Source of the DNA: Ectopseudomonas mendocina
Lineage (GTDB): Bacteria; Pseudomonadota; Gammaproteobacteria; Pseudomonadales; Pseudomonadaceae
Assembly (NCBI RefSeq): GCF_007049795.1
Contig: NZ_SCFY01000014.1
Location: forward strand, 109,880-173,879
Direction: 5' to 3'
DNA: 64,000 bases
Made by a program: the position numbers and the translations under genes
Shown: one piece after another, positions 17,839 to 26,581 of the stretch
Numbering within the stretch: position 1 is the first letter of the stretch
Layout of the letters: each line of letters begins with the position of its first letter
Notes under the pieces: model-generated
What the model saw: only the letters and a program-made list of their open reading frames with translations
What the model was told of the DNA's origin: nothing
Databases searched by the model: none

Positions 17839-20067
17839 TCAGAAACGTCGAGCGTAGCGCTTGAGCATGCTCGGTACGTCAAGAATCAACGCGATGCGTC
17901 CATCGCCAGTGATCGTGGCGCCGGACATCCCGGGCGTGCCTTGCAGCATCTTGCCCAGCGGTTTGATTACCACTTCTTCCTGCCCGACCAATTGATCGAC
18001 GACAAAGCCGATGCGCTGGCTACCGACGGTGAGGATCACCACATGGCCCTCGCGCTGACCTTCGTGGAAGGCCTGCGGTACCAGCCAACGCTTGAGATAG
18101 AACAGCGGCAGCGCCTTGTCGCGCACGATCACCACTTCCTGGCCATCAACCACATTGGTGCGCGACAGGTCGAGGTGGAAGATCTCGTTGACGTTGACCA
18201 GCGGGAAGGCGAAGGCCTGGTTCTCCAGCATCACCATCAGGGTCGGCATGATCGCCAGGGTCAGCGGCACCTTGATGATGATCTTCGAGCCCTGCCCCTT
18301 CTGCGAGAACACGTTGACCGTGCCATTGAGCTGGGAAATCTTGGTCTTCACCACGTCCATGCCGACACCGCGGCCGGACACGTCGGAAATCTCGGTCTTG
18401 GTCGAGAAGCCCGGGGCGAAGATCAGGTTGTAGCATTCGAACTCGTTGAGGCGATCCGCCGCGTCCTTGTCCAACAGGCCCTTCTCCACGGCCTTGGCGC
18501 GCAGCACGTCGGCGTCCATGCCTTTGCCGTCATCGGTGATCGACAGCAGGATATGGTCACCTTCTTGCTCGGCGGACAGCACCACACGCCCAGCACGAGC
18601 CTTGCCGCTCTTCTCGCGCTCTTCCGGGGTTTCCACGCCGTGGTCCACGGCGTTGCGCACCAAGTGCACCAGCGGGTCGGCCAGCGCCTCGACCAGGTTC
18701 TTGTCGAGGTCGGTTTCCTCGCCCACCAGCTCGAGGTTGATCTCTTTCTTCAGGTTGCGCGCCAGATCGCGAACCAGGCGCGGGAAGCGGCCGAAGACCT
18801 TCTTGATCGGCTGCATGCGGGTCTTCATCACCGAGGTCTGCAGATCCGCGGTGACCACGTCGAGGTTCGACACCGCCTTGGACATCGCCTCGTCGCCGCT
18901 GTTGAGGCCCAGACGCACCAAACGGTTACGCACCAGCACCAGCTCGCCGACCATGTTCATGATCTCGTCGAGCCGTGCGGTGTCGACCCGCACGGTGGTT
19001 TCCGCTTCGCTGGCTGGGGCCTTCTCAGCCGCAGCAGGGGCTGGCGCCGGCGCCGCGGCACGCGGTGCGGCAGGTTCAGCCTTGGCCGCAGCAGGCTTGG
19101 CTGCTGGTGCAGCGGCCTTGGGCGCGGCGGTCGGTTTCTCAGCAACTACAGGGGCCGGCTCGCTTGGCGGCACGAACTTGCCCTTGCCGTGCAACTGATC
19201 GAGCAAGGACTCGAACTCGTCGTCGGTAATATCGTCACTTGCCGGTGCAGACGCTGCAGCAACAGCGGCTACAGGCGGCGCAGTTTCGGCTGCGCCGGAG
19301 AACTGGCCCTTGCCATGCAACTGATCGAGCAGCGCTTCGAATTCATCGTCGGTTATGTCGTCACCTGCCGCTGCGGCAGCCGGCGCAGAGACCACGGCAC
19401 TGGCAACAGCAGACGTGTCGACCGTGCCGGAGAACTGCCCTTTGCCGTGCAACTGGTCGAGCAACGACTCGAATTCGTCATCGGTGATTTCGTCACTGGC
19501 AGCGCTCTCTGCACTCGGAGCGCCCGCTGGCGCATCACCCAGCGCATCGAGCAGCTGCTCGAATTCGCTGTCGGTGATGTCTCCGGAAGCAACGGACGGA
19601 GCGACCGCCTGGGGTTCTGGCTCCGGCTCGGGTTCGGGCTCCGGCTGCTGCACTGCCGCAGAGGCCGCCTTGCCACCGCCCGGCTCTGCCAGACGCGACA
19701 GGGCTGCCAGAAGCTCAGGCGATGCGGGCGTCGGCTCACGCCGCTCACGCACTTCGCCGAACATACCATTGACTGCATCAAGAGCCTCGAGCACCACATC
19801 CATCAGCTCCGAATCGACGCGACGCTCACCCTTGCGCAGGATGTCGAAGACGTTTTCGGCGATATGGCAGCACTCCACCAACTCATTGAGCTGGAGGAAG
19901 CCCGCTCCGCCCTTGACGGTATGGAAACCGCGAAAGATGGCATTGAGCAGGTTCATGTCGTCCGGTCGGCTTTCCAGCTCGACTAACTGTTCGGACAACT
20001 GTTCGAGAATCTCGCCGGCCTCTACCAGGAAATCCTGGAGGATCTCTTCATCGGCGCCGAAGCTCAT
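17839..20067 (-). CDS. cheA: CheA, chemotaxis histidine kinase
   Basis: 742 residues. P1/Hpt domain at 1-110 with the phospho-His at 49 (FRGFHTVKGGAGF). Residues 130-355 are an Ala/Pro/Glu-rich linker with four repeated motifs and no clear P2 fold. P3 dimerisation domain from about 357, P4 kinase domain with the N-box HLVRNAVDHGVE, G1 DDGKGMD and G2 SGRGVGMDVV, and a P5 CheW-like domain at about 600-742. It autophosphorylates and feeds CheY and CheB. It lies 12 bases downstream of cheZ. Confidence 0.96.
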   Translation of the reverse strand: MSFGADEEILQDFLVEAGEILEQLSEQLVELESRPDDMNLLNAIFRGFHTVKGGAGFLQLNELVECCHIAENVFDILRKGERRVDSELMDVVLEALDAVNGMFGEVRERREPTPASPELLAALSRLAEPGGGKAASAAVQQPEPEPEPEPEPQAVAPSVASGDITDSEFEQLLDALGDAPAGAPSAESAASDEITDDEFESLLDQLHGKGQFSGTVDTSAVASAVVSAPAAAAAGDDITDDEFEALLDQLHGKGQFSGAAETAPPVAAVAAASAPASDDITDDEFESLLDQLHGKGKFVPPSEPAPVVAEKPTAAPKAAAPAAKPAAAKAEPAAPRAAAPAPAPAAAEKAPASEAETTVRVDTARLDEIMNMVGELVLVRNRLVRLGLNSGDEAMSKAVSNLDVVTADLQTSVMKTRMQPIKKVFGRFPRLVRDLARNLKKEINLELVGEETDLDKNLVEALADPLVHLVRNAVDHGVETPEEREKSGKARAGRVVLSAEQEGDHILLSITDDGKGMDADVLRAKAVEKGLLDKDAADRLNEFECYNLIFAPGFSTKTEISDVSGRGVGMDVVKTKISQLNGTVNVFSQKGQGSKIIIKVPLTLAIMPTLMVMLENQAFAFPLVNVNEIFHLDLSRTNVVDGQEVVIVRDKALPLFYLKRWLVPQAFHEGQREGHVVILTVGSQRIGFVVDQLVGQEEVVIKPLGKMLQGTPGMSGATITGDGRIALILDVPSMLKRYARRF
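19170..19581 (-). repeat. Four in-frame repeats in the CheA linker
   Basis: Residues 163-176, 192-213, 237-258 and 279-299 each carry the pattern [DE]ITD-x-EFE-x-LLD-x-L; the last three continue with HGKG-Q/K-F. Spacing is about 42-45 residues, and three copies are nearly identical while the intervening Ala/Pro/Val-rich spacers differ. This marks the region that replaces, or lies beside, a canonical CheA P2 domain; in Vibrio an equivalent linker binds ParC/ParP. Confidence 0.85.
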
Positions 20068-20079
20068 ATCGTGTGCTCC

Positions 20080-20868
20080 TTAGAACCCTAGACTGGACAG
20101 CAGGTCGTCGACATCGTCCTGGCTGGAGGCAACGTCATCACGCTTATCGGCATGAATCTGCGGACCTTCACCCCGCGATGGTTCTTTTAATTTTTCCTGT
20201 TCGGCGCGTAGCACGTCGTGGTTGTGCTGAATGCCGGCAAAACGGTCGACCTGGCTGGCCATGAGCATCAGCTTGAGCAGGTTGCTTTCCACTTCGGTCA
20301 CCAGTTGGGTGACACGCTTGATCACCTGGCCGGTGAGGTCCTGGTAGTCCTGCGCCAACAGAATGTCGTTGAGATGACCGGAGAGCTTGGCGCCATCTCG
20401 CTCGCTACGGGCGAGGAACAGCTCGACACGCTTGGCCAACTCACGAAAGCCATCGGCACCGATTTCGCGGCGCATGAAACGACCCCACTCGACGCTCAGG
20501 CTTTGCGCTTCATCGCTCAGGTCGTTGACCAGCGGCGCGCTCTGCTCGACCAGATCCATGGTCCGGTTGGCAGCCTTTTCGGTCATGGTCACGACGTAGT
20601 TCAGGCGTTCGGTAGCGTCGGCGATCTGCGACAGTTCCTGGGCATGCGGCATACGCGGATCGAGCTGAAAATTGACAATGGCGTTGTGCAGTTCACGGGT
20701 CAGTTTGCCGACCTCGTGATACAGCCCGCGATCGCGGACCTTGTTCAGCTCGTTGATCAGTTGCACCGCGGCGCCGAAATTACCTTGCTCAAGGCTATCG
20801 ACCAGATCGCGGGCATTGTTTTTCAGGGTCGACTCGAGGTCACCCAGCGTGGAGTCATCGTGTTCCAT
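20080..20868 (-). CDS. cheZ: CheZ, CheY-P phosphatase
   Basis: 262 residues, largely helical. The catalytic region LLAQDYQDLTGQVIKRV contains the Gln that acts on CheY-P (as Gln147 in E. coli CheZ), and the C-terminal peptide DVDDLLSSLGF is the CheY-tethering helix. Its position between cheY and cheA is as in other pseudomonads. Confidence 0.95.
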   Translation of the reverse strand: MEHDDSTLGDLESTLKNNARDLVDSLEQGNFGAAVQLINELNKVRDRGLYHEVGKLTRELHNAIVNFQLDPRMPHAQELSQIADATERLNYVVTMTEKAANRTMDLVEQSAPLVNDLSDEAQSLSVEWGRFMRREIGADGFRELAKRVELFLARSERDGAKLSGHLNDILLAQDYQDLTGQVIKRVTQLVTEVESNLLKLMLMASQVDRFAGIQHNHDVLRAEQEKLKEPSRGEGPQIHADKRDDVASSQDDVDDLLSSLGF

Positions 20869-20887
20869 AGCACCCTCGCGGCTGACA

Positions 20888-21262
20888 TCAGCCGTTGACC
20901 CGCTCGAAGATCTTCTCGATCTTTTCCTTCAGCACCTGAGCGGTGAAGGGTTTGACCACGTAACCATTCACACCGGCCTGAGCCGCCTCGATGATCTGAT
21001 CGCGTTTGGCTTCAGCAGTCACCATCAGCACCGGCAGGTGCTTGAGGCGCTCGTCAGCACGTACGGCACGCAGCAGGTCGATGCCGGTCATGCCGGGCAT
21101 GTTCCAGTCGGTCACCAGAAAATCGAAGCTGCCGCTTTGCAGCATCGGCAGAGCCGAGGTGCCATCGTCGGCTTCTGCGGTGTTGGTGAAACCCAAGTCC
21201 CGCAAGAGGTTCTTGATGATCCGTCGCATCGTCGAGAAATCGTCAACGATGAGGATTTTCAT
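20888..21262 (-). CDS. cheY: CheY, single-domain chemotaxis response regulator
   Basis: 124 residues, one receiver domain: acidic pair in [12 protein letters not shown], phospho-acceptor Asp in [11 protein letters not shown], Thr in VLMVTAEAK and Lys in GYVVKPF. It binds FliM to change motor rotation. The open frame extends 17 codons upstream, but the ATG at 21262 (MKILIVDD), with GGAGG further upstream, gives the standard CheY length. Confidence 0.96.
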   Translation of the reverse strand: MKILIVDDFSTMRRIIKNLLRDLGFTNTAEADDGTSALPMLQSGSFDFLVTDWNMPGMTGIDLLRAVRADERLKHLPVLMVTAEAKRDQIIEAAQAGVNGYVVKPFTAQVLKEKIEKIFERVNG

Positions 21263-21361
21263 GTTCTTGTCCAAGTCGACCTCCGTACAGTCCCAAACGT
21301 ATTGCGCTTGCAACTACGTCCTTTAATCGTGAAACCGTTTCTGCCTGCGAGTACGCCGTCT

Positions 21362-22108
21362 TCAGCCAGCGCGCCAGTCACTCAGCCGCGAGCGCAAACG
21401 CGCCGCGCACTGGCTGTGCAACTGGCTCACGCGCGACTCGCTAACCCCCAGCACTTCACCGATTTCCTTCAAGTTCAGTTCTTCATCGTAATACAGCGCC
21501 AGCACTAGACGTTCACGCTCCGGCAAGCCGGCGATGGCATCGGCCAAAGCCGCCTGGAAGCGTTCGTCTTCGAGGTCCCGAGAAGGTTCGAGGTGGGTGT
21601 GCCCGGCGTCTTCGTGCAGCCCATAGTGCTCGCCGTCCTGCAAGAGGTCGTCGAAACTGAACAACCGGCTACCCAAAGTGTCGCCAAGAATGCCGTAGTA
21701 ATCTTCCAGACTCAATTGGAGTTCGGCCGCAACCTCGTGATCTTTAGCGTCGCGCCCGGTTCTCGCTTCAACGGTGCGAATCGCATCGCTGACCATGCGG
21801 CTGTTGCGATGCACCGAACGCGGCGCCCAATCGCCCTTGCGCACCTCATCGAGCATGGAGCCGCGGATACGAATACCTGCGAATGTTTCGAAACTCGCGC
21901 CTTTGCCGGAGTCGTATTTACGTGAGGCTTCGAGTAGGCCGATCATGCCGGCCTGGATGAGATCATCGACCTGCACACTGGCTGGCAGGCGCGCCAGCAG
22001 GTGGTAGGCGATACGCTTGACCAGCGGTGCATAACGCTCGATCAGCTGATGCTGGGAGTCCTGCGCCTGAGCCTTGTTGTACATACGAAGTCCAGAGGCT
22101 GCTGTCAT
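21362..22108 (-). CDS. fliA: FliA, flagellar sigma factor 28
   Basis: 248 residues with sigma-70 family regions: region 2 (DDLIQAGMIGLLEASRKYDSGKG, read in parts; FETFAGIRIRGSMLDEVRKGDW), region 3, and region 4 helix-turn-helix (LNLKEIGEVLGVSESRVSQLHS). It directs late flagellar genes, including fliC in this window. Its ATG overlaps the fleN stop by four bases, coupling it to the flhA-flhF-fleN transcript. Confidence 0.97.
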   Translation of the reverse strand: MTAASGLRMYNKAQAQDSQHQLIERYAPLVKRIAYHLLARLPASVQVDDLIQAGMIGLLEASRKYDSGKGASFETFAGIRIRGSMLDEVRKGDWAPRSVHRNSRMVSDAIRTVEARTGRDAKDHEVAAELQLSLEDYYGILGDTLGSRLFSFDDLLQDGEHYGLHEDAGHTHLEPSRDLEDERFQAALADAIAGLPERERLVLALYYDEELNLKEIGEVLGVSESRVSQLHSQCAARLRSRLSDWRAG

Positions 22109-22935
22109 ACGGCCGAGTCTGCAGTCGGTTGCTGCACCAGACGCTCGACGAAAAACTCCAGATGGCCACGGGGATTGGCCGGCAGCGGCCAGGTGTCAAC
22201 CTTCTGAGCTATCGCCTTGAACGCCAGGGCGCACTTGGAGCGAGGGAAGGCTTCATAGACTGCGCGCTGTTTCTGCACGGCCTTACGCACACACTCGTCG
22301 TAGGGCACGGCACCGACGTACTGCAGGGCGACATCGAGGAAGCGATCCGTCACCTTGGTCAGCTTAGCAAAGAGATTACGCCCTTCCTGCGGGCTGTGCG
22401 CCATGTTGGCCAGAACGCGGAAGCGACTGATACCGTGATCACGATTGAGCAGCTTGATCAGCGCGTAGGCGTCGGTGATCGACGTGGGCTCGTCGCAGAC
22501 CACCACGAGGATCTCCTGCGCCGCGCGCACGAAGCTGACCACTGCATCACCGATCCCCGCGGCCGTATCGATCACCAGCACATCGAGGTTCTCACTGATA
22601 TCGCTGAACGCCTGGATCAGGCCTGCATGCTGCATCGGCGTAAGGCTGACCATGCTCTGGGTACCGGACGCTGCTGGCACGATACGAACGCCACCCGGCC
22701 CCTGCAGCAGGACGTCACGCAGGTCGCATTCGCCCGCAATGACATCGGCCAGCGTGCGCTTGGGCGTCAAACCCAGCAGCACGTCGACATTGGCCAGGCC
22801 CAGGTCGGCATCCATCAGCATTACCCGACGGCCGAGATCGGCCAGGGCCATGGACAGATTCACCGACACATTGGTCTTGCCGACGCCACCCTTGCCGCCG
22901 GTCACCGCTATCACCTGTACGGGATGCATACCCAT
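22105..22935 (-). CDS. fleN: FleN, ATPase that limits flagellar number and antagonises FleQ
   Basis: 276 residues, MinD/ParA-like, with the deviant Walker A VTGGKGGVGKTNVSVNL and the MinD-type segment LMDADLGLANVDVLLGL. In Pseudomonas FleN binds FleQ and keeps the cell monotrichous. It is nearly collinear with P. aeruginosa FleN. It lies between flhF and fliA. Confidence 0.96.
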   Translation of the reverse strand: MGMHPVQVIAVTGGKGGVGKTNVSVNLSMALADLGRRVMLMDADLGLANVDVLLGLTPKRTLADVIAGECDLRDVLLQGPGGVRIVPAASGTQSMVSLTPMQHAGLIQAFSDISENLDVLVIDTAAGIGDAVVSFVRAAQEILVVVCDEPTSITDAYALIKLLNRDHGISRFRVLANMAHSPQEGRNLFAKLTKVTDRFLDVALQYVGAVPYDECVRKAVQKQRAVYEAFPRSKCALAFKAIAQKVDTWPLPANPRGHLEFFVERLVQQPTADSAV

Positions 22936-23028
22936 GTTCTCTTTACACCTTGTCTAACTTCGACTTGGCCCTCACAGGCCGTTCACTCTCGCGCCACCTG
23001 CGCGAGAGGGTGCAACATTCTCGCCGCT

Positions 23029-24339
23029 TCAGCCGGCTCGCTGCGCCGGCTTGTGGTAGAGGCCGGCGAACATCTGCGCCATGGCATCTTCACTCGGCTC
23101 CTCGGCGGCCTGCAGCCCTACCGCACGGCTGACCAGTTGATGGCTGCGCGGCACTTGCAGATCATCAGGGATCCGCGGCCCGTCTGTGACATAGGCTACC
23201 GGCAGTTGCTGGCCTATAGCCAGACCTAAAACCTCGCCCAGGCTCGCCGCCTCATCCAGTTTCGTCAGTATGCAGCCTGCGAGGCCACAACGCTTATAAC
23301 TATGGTAGGCCGCCTTGAGCACTTGGCTCTGACTTGTTGCCGCCAGTACCAGATAATTCTTCGCCTTGATGCGTGCCGAGGCCAGGCTTTCCAGCTGCAG
23401 GCGCAGCGCCGGATCGTTACCCGGCAAGCCGGCAGTATCGACCAGCACCACGCGCTTCTTGGCCAGCGGGGCCAAAGCCTGCAGCAGAGACTGACCGGGG
23501 TCGATCTGGGTCACCGAAACGCCCAGGATACGCCCGAGCGTCTTGAGCTGCTCCTGCGCACCGATACGAAAGCTGTCCATGCTCACCAGAGCGACCTGTT
23601 GCGCGCCGTACTTAAGTACATAACGCGCAGCCAGCTTGGCCAACGTAGTGGTCTTGCCCATGCCGGCAGGACCGACCAGGGCGATCACACCCCCCTCTTC
23701 CAGCGGCTCGACCTTGGGCGTTTTGATCGCATGAGCCAGGTGCGCCAGCAGCATGCGCCAGGCCTGACGAGGCTCGGCCACGCCGGCCACCTTGCCCAGC
23801 AGCGCTTGGGTCAATTCGGCGGAGAGCCCCATGCGCTGTAGGCGACGCCACAGATTGGCTTGTTGCGGGCGGCGGTTCTGCAGTTGTCCCCAGGCGATGG
23901 AGCCCAGTTGCACTTCGATCAGCTCACGCAGGCCGTTGAGCTCGAAGCGCATGGCATCCAGCGCACGTGGATCGACCGCCGGCGCAGCAGGCGCTACGGC
24001 CTCGACCGGGCGCTGCGGCTTGACCGGAGTCGCCGGCAGCTCGGGCGCCAGCAAGGATTCATTGGCGAATAATTGACGGTCCTTGCCGGCATCCTGCTCG
24101 GCACGGGTGGTCAGCTCGGCCTGGGCACTGGCGATGCGCGCCTGGGTCTTGCGCAGCTCGGCTTCCAACGCCGGGTTCGGACGTACCGGCGTCGGCGCCT
24201 GATAATCCAGCGCAGCAGTCAGCTCGACACCACCGGCAACGCGGCGATTGCCGATGATCGAGGCGTCGGCGCCCAATTCATCACGCACCAGTTTCATGGC
24301 GGTCCGCATATCGGCGGCGAAGAAGCGTTTGACCTGCAT
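23029..24339 (-). CDS. flhF: FlhF, SRP-type GTPase for polar flagellum placement
   Basis: 436 residues: an N-terminal basic domain (MQVKRFFAADMRTAMKLVRDEL, read in parts), a variable middle, and a C-terminal NG GTPase domain with G1 GPAGMGKTTTLAKLA, the G2/G3 region VSMDSFRIGAQEQL and VDTAGLPGND, and G4 LTKLDEAASLGE. It directs flagellar assembly to the pole with FleN. It follows flhA by 11 bases. Confidence 0.96.
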   Translation of the reverse strand: MQVKRFFAADMRTAMKLVRDELGADASIIGNRRVAGGVELTAALDYQAPTPVRPNPALEAELRKTQARIASAQAELTTRAEQDAGKDRQLFANESLLAPELPATPVKPQRPVEAVAPAAPAVDPRALDAMRFELNGLRELIEVQLGSIAWGQLQNRRPQQANLWRRLQRMGLSAELTQALLGKVAGVAEPRQAWRMLLAHLAHAIKTPKVEPLEEGGVIALVGPAGMGKTTTLAKLAARYVLKYGAQQVALVSMDSFRIGAQEQLKTLGRILGVSVTQIDPGQSLLQALAPLAKKRVVLVDTAGLPGNDPALRLQLESLASARIKAKNYLVLAATSQSQVLKAAYHSYKRCGLAGCILTKLDEAASLGEVLGLAIGQQLPVAYVTDGPRIPDDLQVPRSHQLVSRAVGLQAAEEPSEDAMAQMFAGLYHKPAQRAG

Positions 24340-24350
24340 GACCCTTTACC

Positions 24351-26480
24351 TCAGTTCTGGCCAACCGTAGCGACTATGGTGACCTGCTTGTTGTCCGGAA
24401 TTTCCTGGTACGCCAGCACGTGCATGCTGGGTACTGCCAGCCGCGCGAAGCGCGACAACATCGCCCGGACCGGTCCGGCCACCAGCAGAATCACCGGTTT
24501 GCCGAGCATCTCCTGGCGCTGCGCCGCTTCCACCAGGGAACGCTGCAGCTTCTCGGCCATGCCCGGTTCGAGGAGGATGCCATCCTCACCGCCTTGACCG
24601 GCCTTCTGCAGACTGTTGAGCAAGATCTGTTCCAACCTTGGCTCGAGGGTTATCACAGGCAGCTCCGGCTCTAGTCCCACGATGCCTTGCACGATGGCGC
24701 GGGCCAACGAGACGCGTACCGCAGCGACCATCGCGGCGGGATCTTGACTCTTCGGCGCGACGTTGGCGATGGCCTCGGCGATGGTGCGGATGTCCCGCAC
24801 CGGTACCTGCTCCTGCAACAGCGCCTGCAACACCTTGAGCAGGGTCGACAGCGATACCAGCCCAGGCACCAACTCTTCGGCCAGCTTCGGCGAGCTTTTA
24901 GCCAGCAACTGCATCAGTTGCTGCACTTCCTCATGGCCCAACAGCTCATGAGCATGCTTGTGCAGGACCTGATTGAGGTGAGTGGCCACCACGGTACTGG
25001 CGTCGACCACGGTGTAGCCCAGCGACTGCGCCTGATCGCGCTGAGTGGGGTCGATCCACACGGCCTCCAGACCGAATGCCGGATCCTTGGCGGCGATGCC
25101 GTTGAGCGGACCGAACACCTGACCGGGGTTGATCGCCAACTCGCGATCCGGATATACCTCGGCCTCGGCCACGCTGACACCCATCAGCGTCAGGCGATAA
25201 GCGTTGGGCGCCAGGTCGAGGTTGTCGCGGATATGCACCGAAGGCATGAGAAAACCCATTTCCTGCGATAGCTTCTTGCGCACTCCCTTGATCCGCGCGA
25301 GCAGTTGACCACCCTGGTTGCGGTCTACCAGAGGAATCAGGCGGTAGCCTACCTCCAGGCCGACCATGTCCACCGGAGTGACATCGTCCCAGCCCAGTTC
25401 CTTGACCTCCTGAGCCTTCTGCGCCGGCAGCAGCTCCTGCTGGCGCTGCACCTCCTTGACCTCTTCTTCCTTGACCTTGCGGTTCTTGTGCGCGATCCAG
25501 TAGGCGCCACCGGCCGCCACCAGACCAAGGCTGATGAAGGAAAAGTGCGGCATACCCGGCACCAGCCCCATGGCAATGAGGATCGCCGCCGCCACCGCCA
25601 GCGCACGCGGTGACGCAAACATCTGCCGATTGACCTGCGCACCCATGTCTTCGGAGCTGGAAACACGGGTCACCATCACCGCAGCAGCAGTGGACAGCAA
25701 CAGCGAAGGAATCTGCGCGACCAGGCCATCACCGATGGTCAGCAGGGTGTAGACCTTACCGGCGTCGGCGAAGGCCAGGCTGTGCTGCAGCACGCCGATG
25801 GCGATACCACCAATGAGGTTGATGAACAGGATCAGCAGGCCAGCGATGGCATCGCCACGGACGAACTTGCTGGCACCGTCCATCGAACCGTAGAAGTCTG
25901 CCTCTTGCGCCACCTCGCTGCGGCGTTTCTTGGCCTCGTTCTGATCGATCAGGCCGGCATTGAGGTCGGCATCGATGGCCATCTGTTTGCCAGGCATGGC
26001 ATCGAGGGTGAAGCGCGCGCTCACTTCGGAAATCCGTCCGGCACCCTTGGTGACCACCACGAAGTTGATGATCATGAGGATGGCGAACACCACGATACCG
26101 ACCACGTAGTTGCCGCCGATCACCACCTCACCGAATGCCTGGATCACCTGACCAGCCGCGCCATGCCCCTCGTGACCATTGAGCAGCACCACACGGGTCG
26201 AAGCCACGTTAAGCGCCAGACGCAGCAGCGTGGCGGCCAGCAGGATGGTGGGGAATACAGCGAAATCCAGCGGCCGCAGCGCGTAGATACTGACCAGCAA
26301 CACAACGATGGACAGCGCGATACTGAAGGTAAACAGGGTATCGAGCAGAAACGGCGGCACCGGCAACATAACCATGCCGAGCATGACCAGCAGCAGCAGC
26401 GGAATGCCCAGGTTGCCATGGCGCAAACCTGCAAGGTTGCTGCGTACATCACCGATTAACTGTGCGCGATCTACTGCCAC
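24351..26480 (-). CDS. flhA: FlhA, flagellar type III export gate protein
   Basis: 709 residues from the GTG at 26480 (VAVDRAQLIGDVRSNL). About eight membrane segments are followed by the conserved FHIPEP-type cytoplasmic loop (AGRISEVSARFTLDAMPGKQMAIDADL, read in parts) and a large cytoplasmic export domain. An ATG at 26498 would add six residues but has no ribosome binding site, while GGGG-AGGGA precedes the GTG and the resulting length is close to P. aeruginosa FlhA. It forms the export nonamer with FlhB, FliPQR and FliHIJ. Confidence 0.95.
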   Translation of the reverse strand: MAVDRAQLIGDVRSNLAGLRHGNLGIPLLLLVMLGMVMLPVPPFLLDTLFTFSIALSIVVLLVSIYALRPLDFAVFPTILLAATLLRLALNVASTRVVLLNGHEGHGAAGQVIQAFGEVVIGGNYVVGIVVFAILMIINFVVVTKGAGRISEVSARFTLDAMPGKQMAIDADLNAGLIDQNEAKKRRSEVAQEADFYGSMDGASKFVRGDAIAGLLILFINLIGGIAIGVLQHSLAFADAGKVYTLLTIGDGLVAQIPSLLLSTAAAVMVTRVSSSEDMGAQVNRQMFASPRALAVAAAILIAMGLVPGMPHFSFISLGLVAAGGAYWIAHKNRKVKEEEVKEVQRQQELLPAQKAQEVKELGWDDVTPVDMVGLEVGYRLIPLVDRNQGGQLLARIKGVRKKLSQEMGFLMPSVHIRDNLDLAPNAYRLTLMGVSVAEAEVYPDRELAINPGQVFGPLNGIAAKDPAFGLEAVWIDPTQRDQAQSLGYTVVDASTVVATHLNQVLHKHAHELLGHEEVQQLMQLLAKSSPKLAEELVPGLVSLSTLLKVLQALLQEQVPVRDIRTIAEAIANVAPKSQDPAAMVAAVRVSLARAIVQGIVGLEPELPVITLEPRLEQILLNSLQKAGQGGEDGILLEPGMAEKLQRSLVEAAQRQEMLGKPVILLVAGPVRAMLSRFARLAVPSMHVLAYQEIPDNKQVTIVATVGQN

Positions 26481-26538
26481 GTCCCTACCCCAAGCCATTC
26501 AATCTTTTGACGCGAAAGTGCGCCCTAGAGAGGTCATG

Positions 26539-26553
26539 GCAAGAAGCGTTCCA
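26539..26553 (-). promoter_or_regulatory. Candidate RpoN (sigma-54) promoter of flhA-flhF-fleN-fliA
   Basis: On the minus strand the site reads TGGAACG-CTTC-TTGC, a GG-N10-GC pair against the consensus TGGCACG-N4-TTGC. It lies in the 83-base flhB-flhA gap, about 60 bases before the flhA start. P. aeruginosa flhA also has its own RpoN-dependent promoter. Confidence 0.6.
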
Positions 26554-26581
26554 GAAGTGACACGACAGCGCGCTACACGCC

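Noticed and set aside
17941..19986. Long + strand open frame opposite cheA
   Set aside because: Antisense shadow created by high GC at third positions and the CheA repeats; the product is His/Gln/Arg-rich with no recognisable fold.
21263..21361. Possible FliA promoter upstream of cheY (TAAAGGAC-N11-CGCAATAC on the minus strand)
   Set aside because: The -35 half fits but the -10 half matches only about half of GCCGATAA, so it was not listed although cheY is FliA-dependent in P. aeruginosa.
26481..26498. ATG at 26498 as the flhA start
   Set aside because: No ribosome binding site precedes it and it lengthens FlhA beyond the usual N-terminus; the GTG at 26480 has a purine-rich site before it.
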